Source of the DNA: Actinomycetota bacterium
Lineage (GTDB): Bacteria; Actinomycetota; Actinomycetes; S36-B12; UBA10799
Length of the DNA stretch: 64,000 nucleotides
Direction: 5' to 3'
Assembly (NCBI GenBank): GCA_020636995.1
Contig: JACJWU010000001.1
Span: 186,001-250,000, forward strand
Position 1 is the first letter of the stretch; each line of letters starts with the position of its first letter. Both the position numbers and the translations under genes were made by a program. The notes below the pieces were generated by a model. It made no database searches. It was not told the DNA's origin and saw only the letters and a program-made list of their open reading frames with translations. Shown piece by piece: positions 16,230 to 25,153 of this stretch.

Positions 16230-17888
16230 TCAGGAAACCGCAACGTAGGACACAGCGATGGCGGTCACCAGGCTGACGATCACCAGAGGGATGCCGAACT
16301 TCACGAACGACCCCATGCGGTAGCGGCCAGGCTGCATCACCATCAGGTTCGACTGGTGGCTGAACGGGTTGAGGAACGTGAACGAGATGCACGTGCCGAT
16401 CAGTGCCAGCAGGACGAGCGGGTCCACATCGAACGCGGCGGCCAGAGTAAGCCCGATGGGTGTGAGGATCGAGGCGGCGGCCGCGTTTGTGGTGATGTTG
16501 GTCAGGATGGTCGTACTCACCGCCAGAGTGATCACCACTGCCGTCAGGCTCCCCGCGGACACCGTCGTGATCGCGTCCGAGATGACATCGGCGATGCCGC
16601 TCTCCACAACGATGGCACCCAGACCCACCGAACCGGCCAGGATGAACAGGACGTTCCAATCCAGTGCCCGCACGGCCGCCCGAGGTGTGAGCACGCCGGA
16701 AAGCACCATCAGGACGGCGCCGGTGAAGGCTGCGATCTCCACGCGCGCGAGTCCGAACGACGCAGCGAGGATCACCCCCAGGAGGATCCCCAGAGCCCAC
16801 CACGTCCGGCCCGGCTGGGGTGCCTTTCCAGCGGCGTCCTGCCAGAGGCCGATGTCCGAGTGCTGCTGAAGGGCCTGGGGGTCTTCGCAGGTCAGGTAGA
16901 CCGTGTCCCCGGCGTTGGCCATCGTCTCCTGCAGTGGTTCGCGGGTGCGCGCAGCGATGACATCCACATCCCCGTGTGCCTCCAGATCACCGAGTGTTCC
17001 GCGTTCACCCGGAGCCACCGATGCCGCGTAGAGACGCTGTTCCATCAGCCCGAAGCGGGGGCTGCGCCACAACGCCGCGACACCTTCCTCGGTCGCGTCG
17101 AACACCAGCACGTCTCCGGCATCGAGGGGTTGCTCGGCGTCGAGCTCGTCGAGGCCGCGGCGGATGGTGACAAGCGAGTACAACTGTGTACTGGCAACTC
17201 CCAGATCCCGGGCGCGTCTGCCGATCCCGATCGCGCGCGGGGCCACGGGCAACTCGACCCGCCAGTCCCGGTCGGTGTCAGGTGCGTCCTGGGCCGCCGT
17301 GAATGCTCGGGGGGACGCCACCAGCAGCCACGCCCAGCCGACCAGGCACACCGGCAATGCGACCACCGCGAAGGAGTACATCCCGACCTCGACTCCCGCG
17401 CCGCTGGCGATGCCGGCGATGAGCAGGTTGGAGCTGGTGCCGATGAGCGTGGTCGAACCGGCCAACGTCGTCGCGTGAGCGATCGGCAGCAGCACCTGCC
17501 GGGCGGGGATCCCCCGGGTCTGCTGCAGTTCCTTCACTGCCGGGATGAGCATCGCCACGATCGGTGTGGTGTTGATGAGTGCGCTCATCACGCCGACCGG
17601 CACGATGAGTCTGCGCAGCGTCTGGCCCGCCGAGCGGACGGTGCGCAGCAGACGCCACGCGACCCGGCTCACAACGCCGGTGTGGATGACGCCCTTGGCG
17701 ATGACCAGCATCGCCGCCACCGTGATCACGCCGCCGTTGCTCAGACCACCGAACAGAGCGCTCGGCTCCACCACACCCGTCACGCCGGCCGCCGCCAGTC
17801 CGGTGGCCAGCGCAAGCACCGGCGGTACTTTGCCGGAGGCCATGGCGACCAGCGTCAGGACGACTATGGCGGCGGCCCAGTAGATCAC
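16230..17888 (-). CDS. SLC13/citrate-transporter-type anion permease with TrkA-C insert
   Basis: A 552-residue membrane protein. N-terminal helices include the SNGGVITVAAMLVIAKG and GSTTLIGTSSNLLIAG regions; the second half repeats the pattern with TTILTNITTNAAAASILTP and NPFSHQSNLMV. Between them (about 210-340) are two soluble TrkA-C/RCK_C-like segments (LVTIRRG, LDAGDVLVFD and DTVYLTCED). This is the layout of SLC13/ArsB-superfamily transporters for sulfate, citrate or dicarboxylates. Start GTG 17888 has AAAGG 7 nt upstream; a longer frame to 17993 would overlap the divergent gene's promoter. Confidence 0.87.
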   Translation of the reverse strand: MIYWAAAIVVLTLVAMASGKVPPVLALATGLAAAGVTGVVEPSALFGGLSNGGVITVAAMLVIAKGVIHTGVVSRVAWRLLRTVRSAGQTLRRLIVPVGVMSALINTTPIVAMLIPAVKELQQTRGIPARQVLLPIAHATTLAGSTTLIGTSSNLLIAGIASGAGVEVGMYSFAVVALPVCLVGWAWLLVASPRAFTAAQDAPDTDRDWRVELPVAPRAIGIGRRARDLGVASTQLYSLVTIRRGLDELDAEQPLDAGDVLVFDATEEGVAALWRSPRFGLMEQRLYAASVAPGERGTLGDLEAHGDVDVIAARTREPLQETMANAGDTVYLTCEDPQALQQHSDIGLWQDAAGKAPQPGRTWWALGILLGVILAASFGLARVEIAAFTGAVLMVLSGVLTPRAAVRALDWNVLFILAGSVGLGAIVVESGIADVISDAITTVSAGSLTAVVITLAVSTTILTNITTNAAAASILTPIGLTLAAAFDVDPLVLLALIGTCISFTFLNPFSHQSNLMVMQPGRYRMGSFVKFGIPLVIVSLVTAIAVSYVAVS

Positions 17889-17981
17889 GCGAGAACCTTT
17901 CGAGTGCGGCTCTGGCGAGAGTACCGGGATCGGGGCTCTCGTCACCCGATCTGGGGGGAGCCATGGGTGGTGGCGCGCCTC

Positions 17982-17987
17982 TAGGTT
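17982..17987 (+). promoter_or_regulatory. -10 box TAGGTT, leaderless promoter
   Basis: TAGGTT ends 6 nt before GTG 17994 of the UPF0104-like gene. Confidence 0.6.
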
Positions 17988-17993
17988 GTGCAT

Positions 17994-19088
17994 GTGAGCG
18001 ATCAGGGCGGCGTGACCTCGGGTGACGACTACGTCGCACCTGCCAGCCCGCCGCCAAGACGTATCCGTAACCGGATCCTGAAGTTCGTAGGCATCCTCGT
18101 TGTGGTCGCCCTGCTGTATTACTCCCTGTTCGTACTCCTGCCCAGCGAGTTGGACTGGGCGACGGTGTGGGCGGATCTTCAGGCCCTGACCGGTGGGCAG
18201 ATCGCGGCGCTGGTGGCATCCGGACTGCTGGCCATCGTGGCGCTCGGGTGGACCTCCAAGGCCTCATTGCCGGGCTTGTCGTTGTACCAGGGCACCGAAT
18301 CCTCGGCGACCAGCCAACTCAGTGCATTCGTGTTCCCGCCGCCGGCCGACATGGCGATCAGGTTCGCGATGTACCGCACATACGGGTTCTCCGACGAGCA
18401 ATCGGCGGTGGCGGTGTTGATCGCGATGGTCGCGCGATACGCGATGGTGGTGGTGATGCCCCTGATCGGCATGGCCCTGGTGATCATCGCGGGGCTCGCC
18501 GACTGGAGCGCGCTCTGGTGGTTCCTCGGGATCGGGACCGTGTTCGGACTGCTGCTGTGGGTGGTGCTGCGGGTGGTCCACAGCGATGCAGCGGCGCACC
18601 GGGTCGGCGCCTGGCTACAACGGGTCGCGGCCCGGGTCATCCATTGGTTCCACCGCACACCACCGACCGATCTGGAGGACAGCGTTGTCGACTTCGGTCG
18701 CCGAACCCAGAACACATTGGACCGGAACGGCCGCAGTCTGGTGATCTCAAACGTCGGCTGGGGTTTGTCGAACGCACTCGTCATGCTTCTGTGCCTGCGC
18801 TTCTCGTCGGTCTCGTCCGACTCGGTGCCTTTGGCGGCGGTGGTCCTGACTGCCGGGCTGATGATGGCCATCAACATGTTGCCGATCCCCGGCAAGGACG
18901 CCCTAGCGGTCTCCTGGATCGCAACGATCCTCGGTCTCACATCGAGCACGGACATCAGCAATCTCGGGACCGCCATGCTGCTCTACCGTCTCGTGACATG
19001 GATCCTGCCGATGCCGGTGGGCGCGGTGTTCTTCCTGCTCTGGCGCAGTCGGGTCAGGCGGAACAAGGCTGCGGAAACGGCTGCTTAG
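17994..19088 (+). CDS. UPF0104 / lysylphosphatidylglycerol-synthase-type membrane protein
   Basis: A 364-residue protein with about eight transmembrane helices after a soluble N-terminus rich in Pro and Arg. The family look is given by KFVGILVVVALLYYSLFVL, the SAFVFPPPADMAIRFAMYRT cytoplasmic loop, NVGWGLSNALVMLLCLRF and LPIPGKDALAVSWIATIL. These proteins resemble the integral-membrane half of MprF and are thought to move lipids or glycolipid precursors; no synthetase domain is present. GTG 17994 is chosen over GTG 17988 because of the leaderless -10 box. A hairpin follows the gene. Confidence 0.8.
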   Translation: MSDQGGVTSGDDYVAPASPPPRRIRNRILKFVGILVVVALLYYSLFVLLPSELDWATVWADLQALTGGQIAALVASGLLAIVALGWTSKASLPGLSLYQGTESSATSQLSAFVFPPPADMAIRFAMYRTYGFSDEQSAVAVLIAMVARYAMVVVMPLIGMALVIIAGLADWSALWWFLGIGTVFGLLLWVVLRVVHSDAAAHRVGAWLQRVAARVIHWFHRTPPTDLEDSVVDFGRRTQNTLDRNGRSLVISNVGWGLSNALVMLLCLRFSSVSSDSVPLAAVVLTAGLMMAINMLPIPGKDALAVSWIATILGLTSSTDISNLGTAMLLYRLVTWILPMPVGAVFFLLWRSRVRRNKAAETAA

Positions 19089-19119
19089 CCCCGGCGTTGT
19101 TCGTTAGCGGCGGACGAGC

Positions 19120-19173
19120 CGAACCCCCGCCAGCGCGGGGTTCGGTGGGGTTCGGGTAGTCCGGTGGGGTTCA
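19120..19173 (+). terminator. Hairpin and GGGGTTC direct repeats after the UPF0104-like gene
   Basis: CGAACCCC (19120-19127) pairs with GGGGTTCG (19137-19144). GGTGGGGTTC is then repeated directly at 19145-19154 and 19164-19173, 19 bp apart. The rest of the 255-bp gap to potC (19174-19343) is GC-rich with no convincing gene. Confidence 0.5.
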
Positions 19174-19343
19174 GCGCCCCGTCCAACGGCGGGCGACCAC
19201 CTCGGGCGGCACTGCCGGGCCCGCGGCCATGACTGGGGGTGGTTGCCGGGCCCGTGCGCGCGCACCAGTCGGGTCTCACCCTCGGCGGCGAGGAGTTCGA
19301 CCACAGCCACCCACGCTCCTCGTCGTGCGGCAGCCACCACCCG

Positions 19344-20144
19344 TCAGACCGCGCTGCGGGCGGCGTCTTCGGACAAGCGTTGGGCGAGATAGATGGGCAG
19401 GATGGAGAGGACGACGAGTGCGGCTGCGACCACGTTGACGATCGGTGCCTGCTGCGGGCGGAAAAGGTTGTTGAAGATCCACAGCGGGAGGGTCTGAATG
19501 CCCGGTCCGGCGGTGAAGGTCGTCACGATGATCTCGTCGAAGGACAGACCGAAGGCCAACAGCGCGCCCGCGACGATGGCGCCGCGCATGTTGGGGAGGA
19601 TCACATGTCGGAAGGTGAAGGCGCGGCTCGCCCCGAGGTCCATCGACGCCTCAACGACATCACCTCCGAGTCGTCGCAACCTCGCCGAGGTGTTGTTGAA
19701 CACCACCACGATGCAGAACGTCGCGTGCGCGACGACCAACGTGAAGAATGTGAGTCCGCCCAGGAATGACGTGAACATGGTGTTGAGGGCCAGACCTGTC
19801 ACGATGCCTGGCAGCGCGATCGGTAGTACCACCAGCAAGGAGATCGTGTTGTGTCCGAAGAACTTCGTCCCGGACAGGGCGAACGACACCAGCGTTCCGA
19901 GTACCAGGGCCACCAACGTGGCGACCGTCGCCACGACCACCGACGTGACGAAGGCGTCCCGGACCCCCTCGTTCGACACGGCGCGTGACCACCACTCGAG
20001 CGTGAATCCCGGGGGCGGCCACGCGAACGTGAGGCTGGTGTTGAAGCTGTTGACAAGGATGATCAACAACGGGATGTAGATGATCGCGCTGACCAGCACG
20101 AAGAACCCCGCAAGGAGCCACTTGGTGCCTCGTGTGACTGTCAT
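19344..20144 (-). CDS. potC: Polyamine-type ABC transporter permease (PotC-like)
   Basis: A 266-residue permease of the spermidine/putrescine (PotC) group with six transmembrane helices. The EAA loop that contacts the ATPase is visible as EASMDLGASRAFTFRHVILPNM (read in two parts, about 180-200), and LSFDEIIVTTFTAGPG follows as in PotC proteins. The start ATG 20144 has GGGGG upstream and lies 10 nt after the potB stop. It is intact, but its ATPase and binding-protein partners upstream are not, so it may have no function unless another ATPase supplies it. Confidence 0.88.
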   Translation of the reverse strand: MTVTRGTKWLLAGFFVLVSAIIYIPLLIILVNSFNTSLTFAWPPPGFTLEWWSRAVSNEGVRDAFVTSVVVATVATLVALVLGTLVSFALSGTKFFGHNTISLLVVLPIALPGIVTGLALNTMFTSFLGGLTFFTLVVAHATFCIVVVFNNTSARLRRLGGDVVEASMDLGASRAFTFRHVILPNMRGAIVAGALLAFGLSFDEIIVTTFTAGPGIQTLPLWIFNNLFRPQQAPIVNVVAAALVVLSILPIYLAQRLSEDAARSAV

Positions 20145-20154
20145 TCCGGCCCCC

Positions 20155-21027
20155 TCACAGGTTCTCCAGCGCGCCCGTACGACGCACCGCGGTCAAGTAG
20201 CCGATCATGATCAGCACAGTCATGGACGCGACCGCCGCGGCGAACGGAAGATCGGTGGAGAAACTCTGATAGACGACGTTGCCGAGCATCTGGGCTTTGC
20301 CACCCACCAACTGAACGGTGATGTAGTCACCGAGGCTCAGGGAGAAGGTGAAGATCGAGCCCGCGACCAGGGACGGGAACACGATCGGGAGCAGAACCTG
20401 CCGGAACGTGCGCATGGACGAGGCGCCGAGGTCCGAGGAGGCGTCGAGCAGCGACTGTGGGACGTTCTGCATGCCGACATGGACCGGGAGGATCATGTAG
20501 GGCAACCACAGGTAGGTCAGCACGATCACAACCGCCACCCAGCCGAAGCCGGGCGAGAATCCCAGGGTGGAGGCGAGCACCCCACCCTCAGGACTGAAGA
20601 TCACCCGCCATGCGTAGACCTTCACCAGGTACGAGGCCCAAAGGGGTGTCAGCATCAGCGCGACCAGCAAGGGTTGCCAGCGGGCGGTGGCCACCCGCGC
20701 CATGAAGAAGCCGATCGGTACCGCGAGCACCAGGCACAGCAGGGTGACTGCGACCGCCACCCCGAGCGTGCGCAGGGCGACTGTGATGTAGGCGGGGTCG
20801 GTGAAGAGGCGCTGGAAGTTCTCCAGGGTGAAAGCCCGGACGACCGCGCCTGTGAACGAGTCCGTCGTCCAGAATGCGCTCACGAACAACATGGCCAACG
20901 GCAGCACGTAGAGCAGGATCAGCCAGGTCATCGGTAGGGCTAGTAGCCCTGCGATCCGGATGCCGACGTGCCGGTGCAGGAAGCCCTGCCATGCCCGCAT
21001 GGGGCTCACTGCGGTGGCGCTGCTCAC
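20155..21027 (-). CDS. potB: Polyamine-type ABC transporter permease (PotB-like)
   Basis: A 290-residue permease. It has an extended N-terminus, six helices and the periplasmic loop after the first helix typical of PotB (WTTDSFTGAVVRAFTLENFQ). The EAA-type loop DASSDLGASSMRTFRQVLLP and SLSLGDYITVQLVGG follow. Start GTG 21027 is preferred because AGAAGGAG is 5 nt upstream; the reading frame extends further but without a ribosome site. It stands between the potD remnant and potC. A 14-bp hairpin sits just ahead of it, a usual device for giving the binding protein higher expression than the permeases. Confidence 0.87.
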   Translation of the reverse strand: MSSATAVSPMRAWQGFLHRHVGIRIAGLLALPMTWLILLYVLPLAMLFVSAFWTTDSFTGAVVRAFTLENFQRLFTDPAYITVALRTLGVAVAVTLLCLVLAVPIGFFMARVATARWQPLLVALMLTPLWASYLVKVYAWRVIFSPEGGVLASTLGFSPGFGWVAVVIVLTYLWLPYMILPVHVGMQNVPQSLLDASSDLGASSMRTFRQVLLPIVFPSLVAGSIFTFSLSLGDYITVQLVGGKAQMLGNVVYQSFSTDLPFAAAVASMTVLIMIGYLTAVRRTGALENL

Positions 21028-21050
21028 CACGTCTCCTTCTGTCCGGGCCG

Positions 21051-21088
21051 GTGGTGTGCCGGCGACTCGACAGCCGCCGGCACACCAC
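21051..21088 (-). terminator. Intercistronic hairpin between potD remnant and potB
   Basis: GTGGTGTGCCGGCG (21051-21064) and CGCCGGCACACCAC (21075-21088) form a perfect 14-bp stem with a 10-nt loop. Placed after a binding-protein gene and before the permease genes, it probably protected the upstream mRNA and reduced read-through. Confidence 0.75.
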
Positions 21089-21094
21089 GATCGA

Positions 21095-21319
21095 TCAACT
21101 AGAGCGCAGGCTCGTCCATGCGGCAACCCAGTCCTTGTAGGGGACGCAGGTGGCATCGGTACGGCCGTCAAGGCACTGCTCCGTAGGTGTGGTCCAGTAC
21201 CAGACGTTGGTCCAGTAGTCCTCGGTGTCCGCGTGGAACTGCGCGCAGTGGTCCTCGTTCTGCGTCAGCTCGCATGACTTCGAGTTGGCCGGCGCTTCGC
21301 CGAAGTACTCTCCCGACAT
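21095..21319 (-). pseudogene. potD: potD remnant: C-terminal end of a polyamine-binding protein
   Basis: About 74 codons in frame up to TGA at 21095. The peptide begins GEYFGEAPANSKSCEL and contains HADTEDYWTNVWYWTTP, TEQCLDGRTDATC and YKDWVAAWTSL. This is the C-terminal end of PotD-like solute-binding proteins, which are normally 350-400 residues with a lipoprotein signal. The signal and the first 80 percent are absent. Immediately upstream the sequence becomes the middle of potA. A deletion joining potA to potD explains this; the frames differ, so no fusion protein keeps both parts. Confidence 0.8.
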
Positions 21320-21908
21320 CGCGCTGGATCGCCTTGAGCTCTACCTGCATCTGCTGACGGAGTTTGAGATCGAGGGCGCCGAGCGGCTCGTCCAGGAGCA
21401 GTACCCGGGGCCGTTTCACGAGAGCCCGCGCCAGGGCCACGCGCTGTCGTTGACCGCCGGAGAGCTGGCTGGGCCGGCGGTCGGCGTAGTCGGCAAGCCG
21501 CACCTGTGCCAGCGCCTCAGCGGCACGTTCGCGGCGCTCTGCCTTCGGCACCTTCTTGACCTTGAGTCCGTACTCGGTGTTCTGCATGACGGTCATGTGT
21601 GGGAACAGCGCGTAGTCCTGGAAAACGGTGTTCACGTCGCGATCGAACGGCGGCACCGTCGATACGTCCACACCACCGAGCTCGATGGTGCCCGATGTGG
21701 GGAGCTCGAATCCGGCGATCATGCGCAGAACCGTGGTCTTGCCGGACCCAGAAGGTCCCAGCAAGGTGAGGAACTCGCCATCCATCACCTCGAGATCGAC
21801 GTCATCCACGGCAGTGACTGCGCCTGGGAACTCTTTGCGTAGTCCGCGGATGCGAATGGACACGTCGTGTGGGGGAGACTCTCCAGACAGTGTTGCCACG
21901 CATATCAC
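21312..21908 (-). pseudogene. potA: potA truncated: ABC transporter ATPase lacking H-loop and TOBE domain
   Basis: From GTG 21908 (GTG 21899 also possible) the frame encodes a normal PotA-type ATPase for about 199 residues. Walker A GPSGSGKT (51-58), Q-loop region FQDYALFPHMTV, signature LSGGQ (149-153), Walker B VLLLDEP (169-175) and D-loop GALD are intact. After LKAIQRDVG the expected H-loop segment (ITFVYVTHDQ in relatives) is missing and the frame runs into out-of-frame potD sequence, ending near 21168. Without the switch histidine and the regulatory TOBE domain it should not hydrolyse ATP productively. The break is at 21312-21319. Confidence 0.8.
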
Positions 21909-22071
21909 TATCGACGGATTCGATGGATCGAGTAAGCGTAGCGTATGGTTTCCGCGACAAAATGGCGGCCGAATCGACCGAATCCATCGCAGTTCGTTTC
22001 CCGTGCTGCCTCACTGTCTGCTCGGCCGGGCCATCGCGAGGCGCCAACAGGAGACTGAGATCGCCGCGCGG

Positions 22072-22077
22072 CAGACT
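22072..22077 (+). promoter_or_regulatory. -10-like box CAGACT
   Basis: CAGACT ends 7 nt before ATG 22085. It departs from TANNNT at the first base but has leaderless spacing. Confidence 0.35.
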
Positions 22078-22084
22078 TGCCGAC

Positions 22085-23728
22085 ATGCGCGGATACCTTG
22101 CCTGTCTGGTCACGGCGGTTGTGGCGCTCACCGGAGCCGCCCCCGCCGTCGCCGATATCGGCGACAACCTGCCGCCAGATGCGGACCCGACCGTCTGGCG
22201 GAACTACGTCGAGGGGTATCGGGAGGCGCCCGACTGGTCCCCGCGCGGCACGATCGTCGCCGACACCGGCTTCCGCGCGCATCCGGACGGCTTCAGCTTC
22301 TTCAACAACGGTGTGCCCGACCAGTTCAACAACGCGCTGTTCGGCAGCCCGTTGAAAGGGCCCAAGAACTTGGATGCCGAGGCGATGCGGTCGTTGATGG
22401 GCAAGCGCGTATGCGCCGAGAAGGCCGCGACCGGGCCCTGCACGCTGACCCTCGCCGCGCAGCAGTGGATGGACAGCGCGAACGAGTCGATGGCCGGGGG
22501 CCACTGTTTCGGGTTCGCCAGTACCGCTGCCGAGTTGTTCGGGAAGATGCTGAGTCCGGAGCAGTTCCAGGCGGGCGTGACGCGCACGTACGATCTGGGC
22601 CTGCGCACGCCGATCTCGCGTCAGATCGCGCGGAACATGGCCGCGCAGTTCACCATGAACGTGTTGGACTACCGCACGTCGCCCCGTCAAGCCGTCAATC
22701 TGCTCAAGAGGTCGCTGTCCGCGGGATCGGTCCCGTACACGCTGTTCATCCTCTGGAGCGGCGGTGGTCATGCACTGACTCCGTATGCCGTGTTCGACCG
22801 CGGCGATGGGAAGTACGACATCGGCGTGTACGACAACAACTACCCGGATGCGGACCGGGCCATCCGCGTGGACACTGTGAAGAACACCTACGAGTACCTC
22901 GTGATGACCACACCCGACGGCGAACCGGAGATCGCCAAAGGCGTCATCGGGTTGGTGCCCACCGACGTGATCGCGCAGCGGCAGAGCTGCCCGTTCTGCC
23001 CTGGGGCGAACGAGACCACCGTGCAGTTGAAGCCGGTGAAGACGCGGGTGCCCATCAAGACCAGGCTGACCGACCTCGACGGCAAGAAGATCAAGGGCGC
23101 GGTCGTGAACAAACCCACCAACCCGTGGCGGCCCGGGCAGCGCTGGGAGTTCCCCACGTATGTGGTCCCGAAGAAGCAGGACTTCATCGTGACCATCAAT
23201 GCGCGGCGGAGCAAGGTGCCGGTGCGCACCAATGTCCTGGCAGTGACCGGCCAGTTCACGGTGGGCACTCGCGGGGCGACAATCCCGGCCCGGGGGGTGG
23301 GCGCCGTCGGGCTGGTGCCCGAGCGTGGCCTGATCGTCTACGGTGCCAACAAGGGAAGCGACCTCGGAGCGCTCACGTTCGTGGACAACCGGCCGGCCCT
23401 GCAGGTCGAGGTCCGGGCCCGTACCCAGTCCGCGGGTGGGCCGTTCCTGCTCGGGCAGCTGAACGAGCGGCGCAAGAAGGTCGTGTTGTTCACGCCGAAC
23501 GGACGGCAGGGCAGCGCGAGTGCCACAGCGACGCTGCTGTTTGTAGCGCCCTCCGGGATCCCGGTCACGGTGCGTGCCCGGGCAGCGGCCCTGCTGCCGC
23601 GCAATGCCCGGCTCGTGTTCGACTACTCGGCCTGGGGTCCCAAGGACCGCTCCGGTGTCGTGGCCTACGTGAAGCGCAAAGGTGGGCGGACACCTGTCGA
23701 TGTGACGTTCACCAGGGTCGGTCCGTGA
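22085..23728 (+). CDS. Secreted protein with possible papain-like Cys-His-Asn centre
   Basis: A 547-residue exported protein of no recognised family. The signal peptide (MRGYLACLVTAVVALTGAAP) ends at an AVADI cleavage site. The middle domain has GGHCFGFAS with a cysteine at the start of a helix, later SGGGHALTPYAV with a histidine on a strand, then YDNNYP. This is the order and spacing of a cysteine-peptidase or transglutaminase-type triad. The C-terminal 220 residues are beta-rich repeats without known motifs. Start ATG 22085 is chosen because the frame upstream has no signal peptide. Being secreted, with two conserved-looking CPFC cysteines, it may act on the cell surface. Function is inferred only. 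Confidence 0.7.
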   Translation: MRGYLACLVTAVVALTGAAPAVADIGDNLPPDADPTVWRNYVEGYREAPDWSPRGTIVADTGFRAHPDGFSFFNNGVPDQFNNALFGSPLKGPKNLDAEAMRSLMGKRVCAEKAATGPCTLTLAAQQWMDSANESMAGGHCFGFASTAAELFGKMLSPEQFQAGVTRTYDLGLRTPISRQIARNMAAQFTMNVLDYRTSPRQAVNLLKRSLSAGSVPYTLFILWSGGGHALTPYAVFDRGDGKYDIGVYDNNYPDADRAIRVDTVKNTYEYLVMTTPDGEPEIAKGVIGLVPTDVIAQRQSCPFCPGANETTVQLKPVKTRVPIKTRLTDLDGKKIKGAVVNKPTNPWRPGQRWEFPTYVVPKKQDFIVTINARRSKVPVRTNVLAVTGQFTVGTRGATIPARGVGAVGLVPERGLIVYGANKGSDLGALTFVDNRPALQVEVRARTQSAGGPFLLGQLNERRKKVVLFTPNGRQGSASATATLLFVAPSGIPVTVRARAAALLPRNARLVFDYSAWGPKDRSGVVAYVKRKGGRTPVDVTFTRVGP

Positions 23729-23734
23729 CCGGAG

Positions 23735-23740
23735 TAGCCT
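23735..23740 (+). promoter_or_regulatory. -10 box TAGCCT, leaderless promoter
   Basis: TAGCCT ends 7 nt before GTG 23748 of the FAD oxidoreductase. Confidence 0.6.
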
Positions 23741-23747
23741 CGCAGGC

Positions 23748-25076
23748 GTGACGGATTTCGCGCGCAAGAGTTTCTGGTTGGCCGATGCCCCCTACACCGC
23801 AGGGCCGGTGCTGGAGGGGGACCTGAGAGTTGATGTGGCGATCGTCGGCGGCGGTTTCACGGGCCTGAGCGCCGCCTACCACCTGCATGAGGAGGATCCG
23901 GGTCTGCGCATCGCGATCCTCGAGTCCGAGGTGGTGGGATACGGCGCGAGTGGCCGTAATGCGGGGTTCTCGATGACGAAGATCGGGATGATGCACTCGT
24001 TCACCGCGACCCGCTTCGGGAAGACGAAGGCGAAGGAGGCGCACCTGTACGCCGACCGGGCCGTGACGCTGCTCAAGGGTCTTGTCGAGGACCTGGCACT
24101 CGACTGCGACTACGAGCACACCGGGTTCCTGTGGGTGGCGACCTCGGAGAAGTACAGCGAACGCCTGCTCAAGGAGATCGCACTGGTCCACCGTCTGGGC
24201 ATCACGGGGATCAACCTGATCGACCACAGCGAACTCATGGGTCGGGTGAGTAGTCCCCTGTATCGGGGACCCGCCTGGTGGGAACCGAACACCGGCATCC
24301 TCAACCCGGCCAAACTCGTGCGGGAATGGCGTCGTGTCCTGGACACGCGGGGCGTCCCGATCTACGAGAACACGCCGGTGACAGGCATGACGACCGGCCA
24401 CGGGGCCACACAGTTGTTCACCCCTGCTGGCACGGTGACGGCCGACAAAGTGGTGCTCGCGACCAATGCCTGGTCGCACCAGTTCGCACCGCTGGCTACC
24501 CGGCAGGTGCCGGTATGGACATACATCGTGCTCACCGAGCCGCTGACCGACACCCAACTCGATTCGATCGGCTGGCGTGGTCGTGAGGGTGTCGAGGACT
24601 TCCGCGATCTCGTGCACTACTACCGGCTCACCGCCGACAACCGGCTGCTCATCGGCGGGCGCGATGTTGCGCTCGGCGACGGTCGTTCGATGGACTTCGA
24701 CGACAGCCCCGAGACGTGGGCTCGTCTGCGCGACGACGTGCGTGCGATCTTCCCCGGGCTTCGTGACGTCGAGTTCGCCGATGCCTGGGGCGGGCCGGTC
24801 TCGGCCACGCTGGACATGTTTCCGGCCATCGGGTACGCGGGCAGCCAGGACGTCATCTACTCGATGGGCTGTGTGGGCCACGGCGTGTCCACGACACACC
24901 TGAACGGACAGGCGATCCGTGACCTTGTCCTCGAGCGTGACACGGAACTGACGGACGTCTTCTTCGTCAACCGGAGAGTGATTCCGTTCCCGCCGGGTGG
25001 CCTCGGGCACAAGGTTGCGGAAAGGATTGCCGGTTTCCTGCGCTGGGAGGACCGTCGGCTCGACGTGTTGGGGTGA
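23748..25076 (+). CDS. FAD-dependent oxidoreductase, DAO family (PuuB-like)
   Basis: A 442-residue flavoenzyme with the dinucleotide-binding motif VAIVGGGFTGLSAAYHL (about 29-45), the ESEVVGYGASGRNAG segment typical of the glycine/D-amino-acid oxidase family, and an FAD-contacting GCVGHGVSTTHLNGQ near the C-terminus. Closest in pattern are gamma-glutamylputrescine oxidase and related secondary-amine oxidases. Its position near the polyamine transporter remnant supports an amine substrate, although the transporter is broken and on the other strand. No signal peptide; cytoplasmic. Confidence 0.85.
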   Translation: MTDFARKSFWLADAPYTAGPVLEGDLRVDVAIVGGGFTGLSAAYHLHEEDPGLRIAILESEVVGYGASGRNAGFSMTKIGMMHSFTATRFGKTKAKEAHLYADRAVTLLKGLVEDLALDCDYEHTGFLWVATSEKYSERLLKEIALVHRLGITGINLIDHSELMGRVSSPLYRGPAWWEPNTGILNPAKLVREWRRVLDTRGVPIYENTPVTGMTTGHGATQLFTPAGTVTADKVVLATNAWSHQFAPLATRQVPVWTYIVLTEPLTDTQLDSIGWRGREGVEDFRDLVHYYRLTADNRLLIGGRDVALGDGRSMDFDDSPETWARLRDDVRAIFPGLRDVEFADAWGGPVSATLDMFPAIGYAGSQDVIYSMGCVGHGVSTTHLNGQAIRDLVLERDTELTDVFFVNRRVIPFPPGGLGHKVAERIAGFLRWEDRRLDVLG

Positions 25077-25153
25077 AGTGCACGAACGGCGGTGGTTTCT
25101 GCGGGAGATCTGTGCCAGACTCCCACCACCCGATGTGGACCTGGGAGGGCCCC

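Noticed and set aside
19104..19340. A minus-strand frame just after potC that could be a small gene
   Set aside because: It is arginine/proline-rich, has a GTG start without a ribosome site and overlaps the hairpin and repeats. It reads like high-GC open frame rather than protein.
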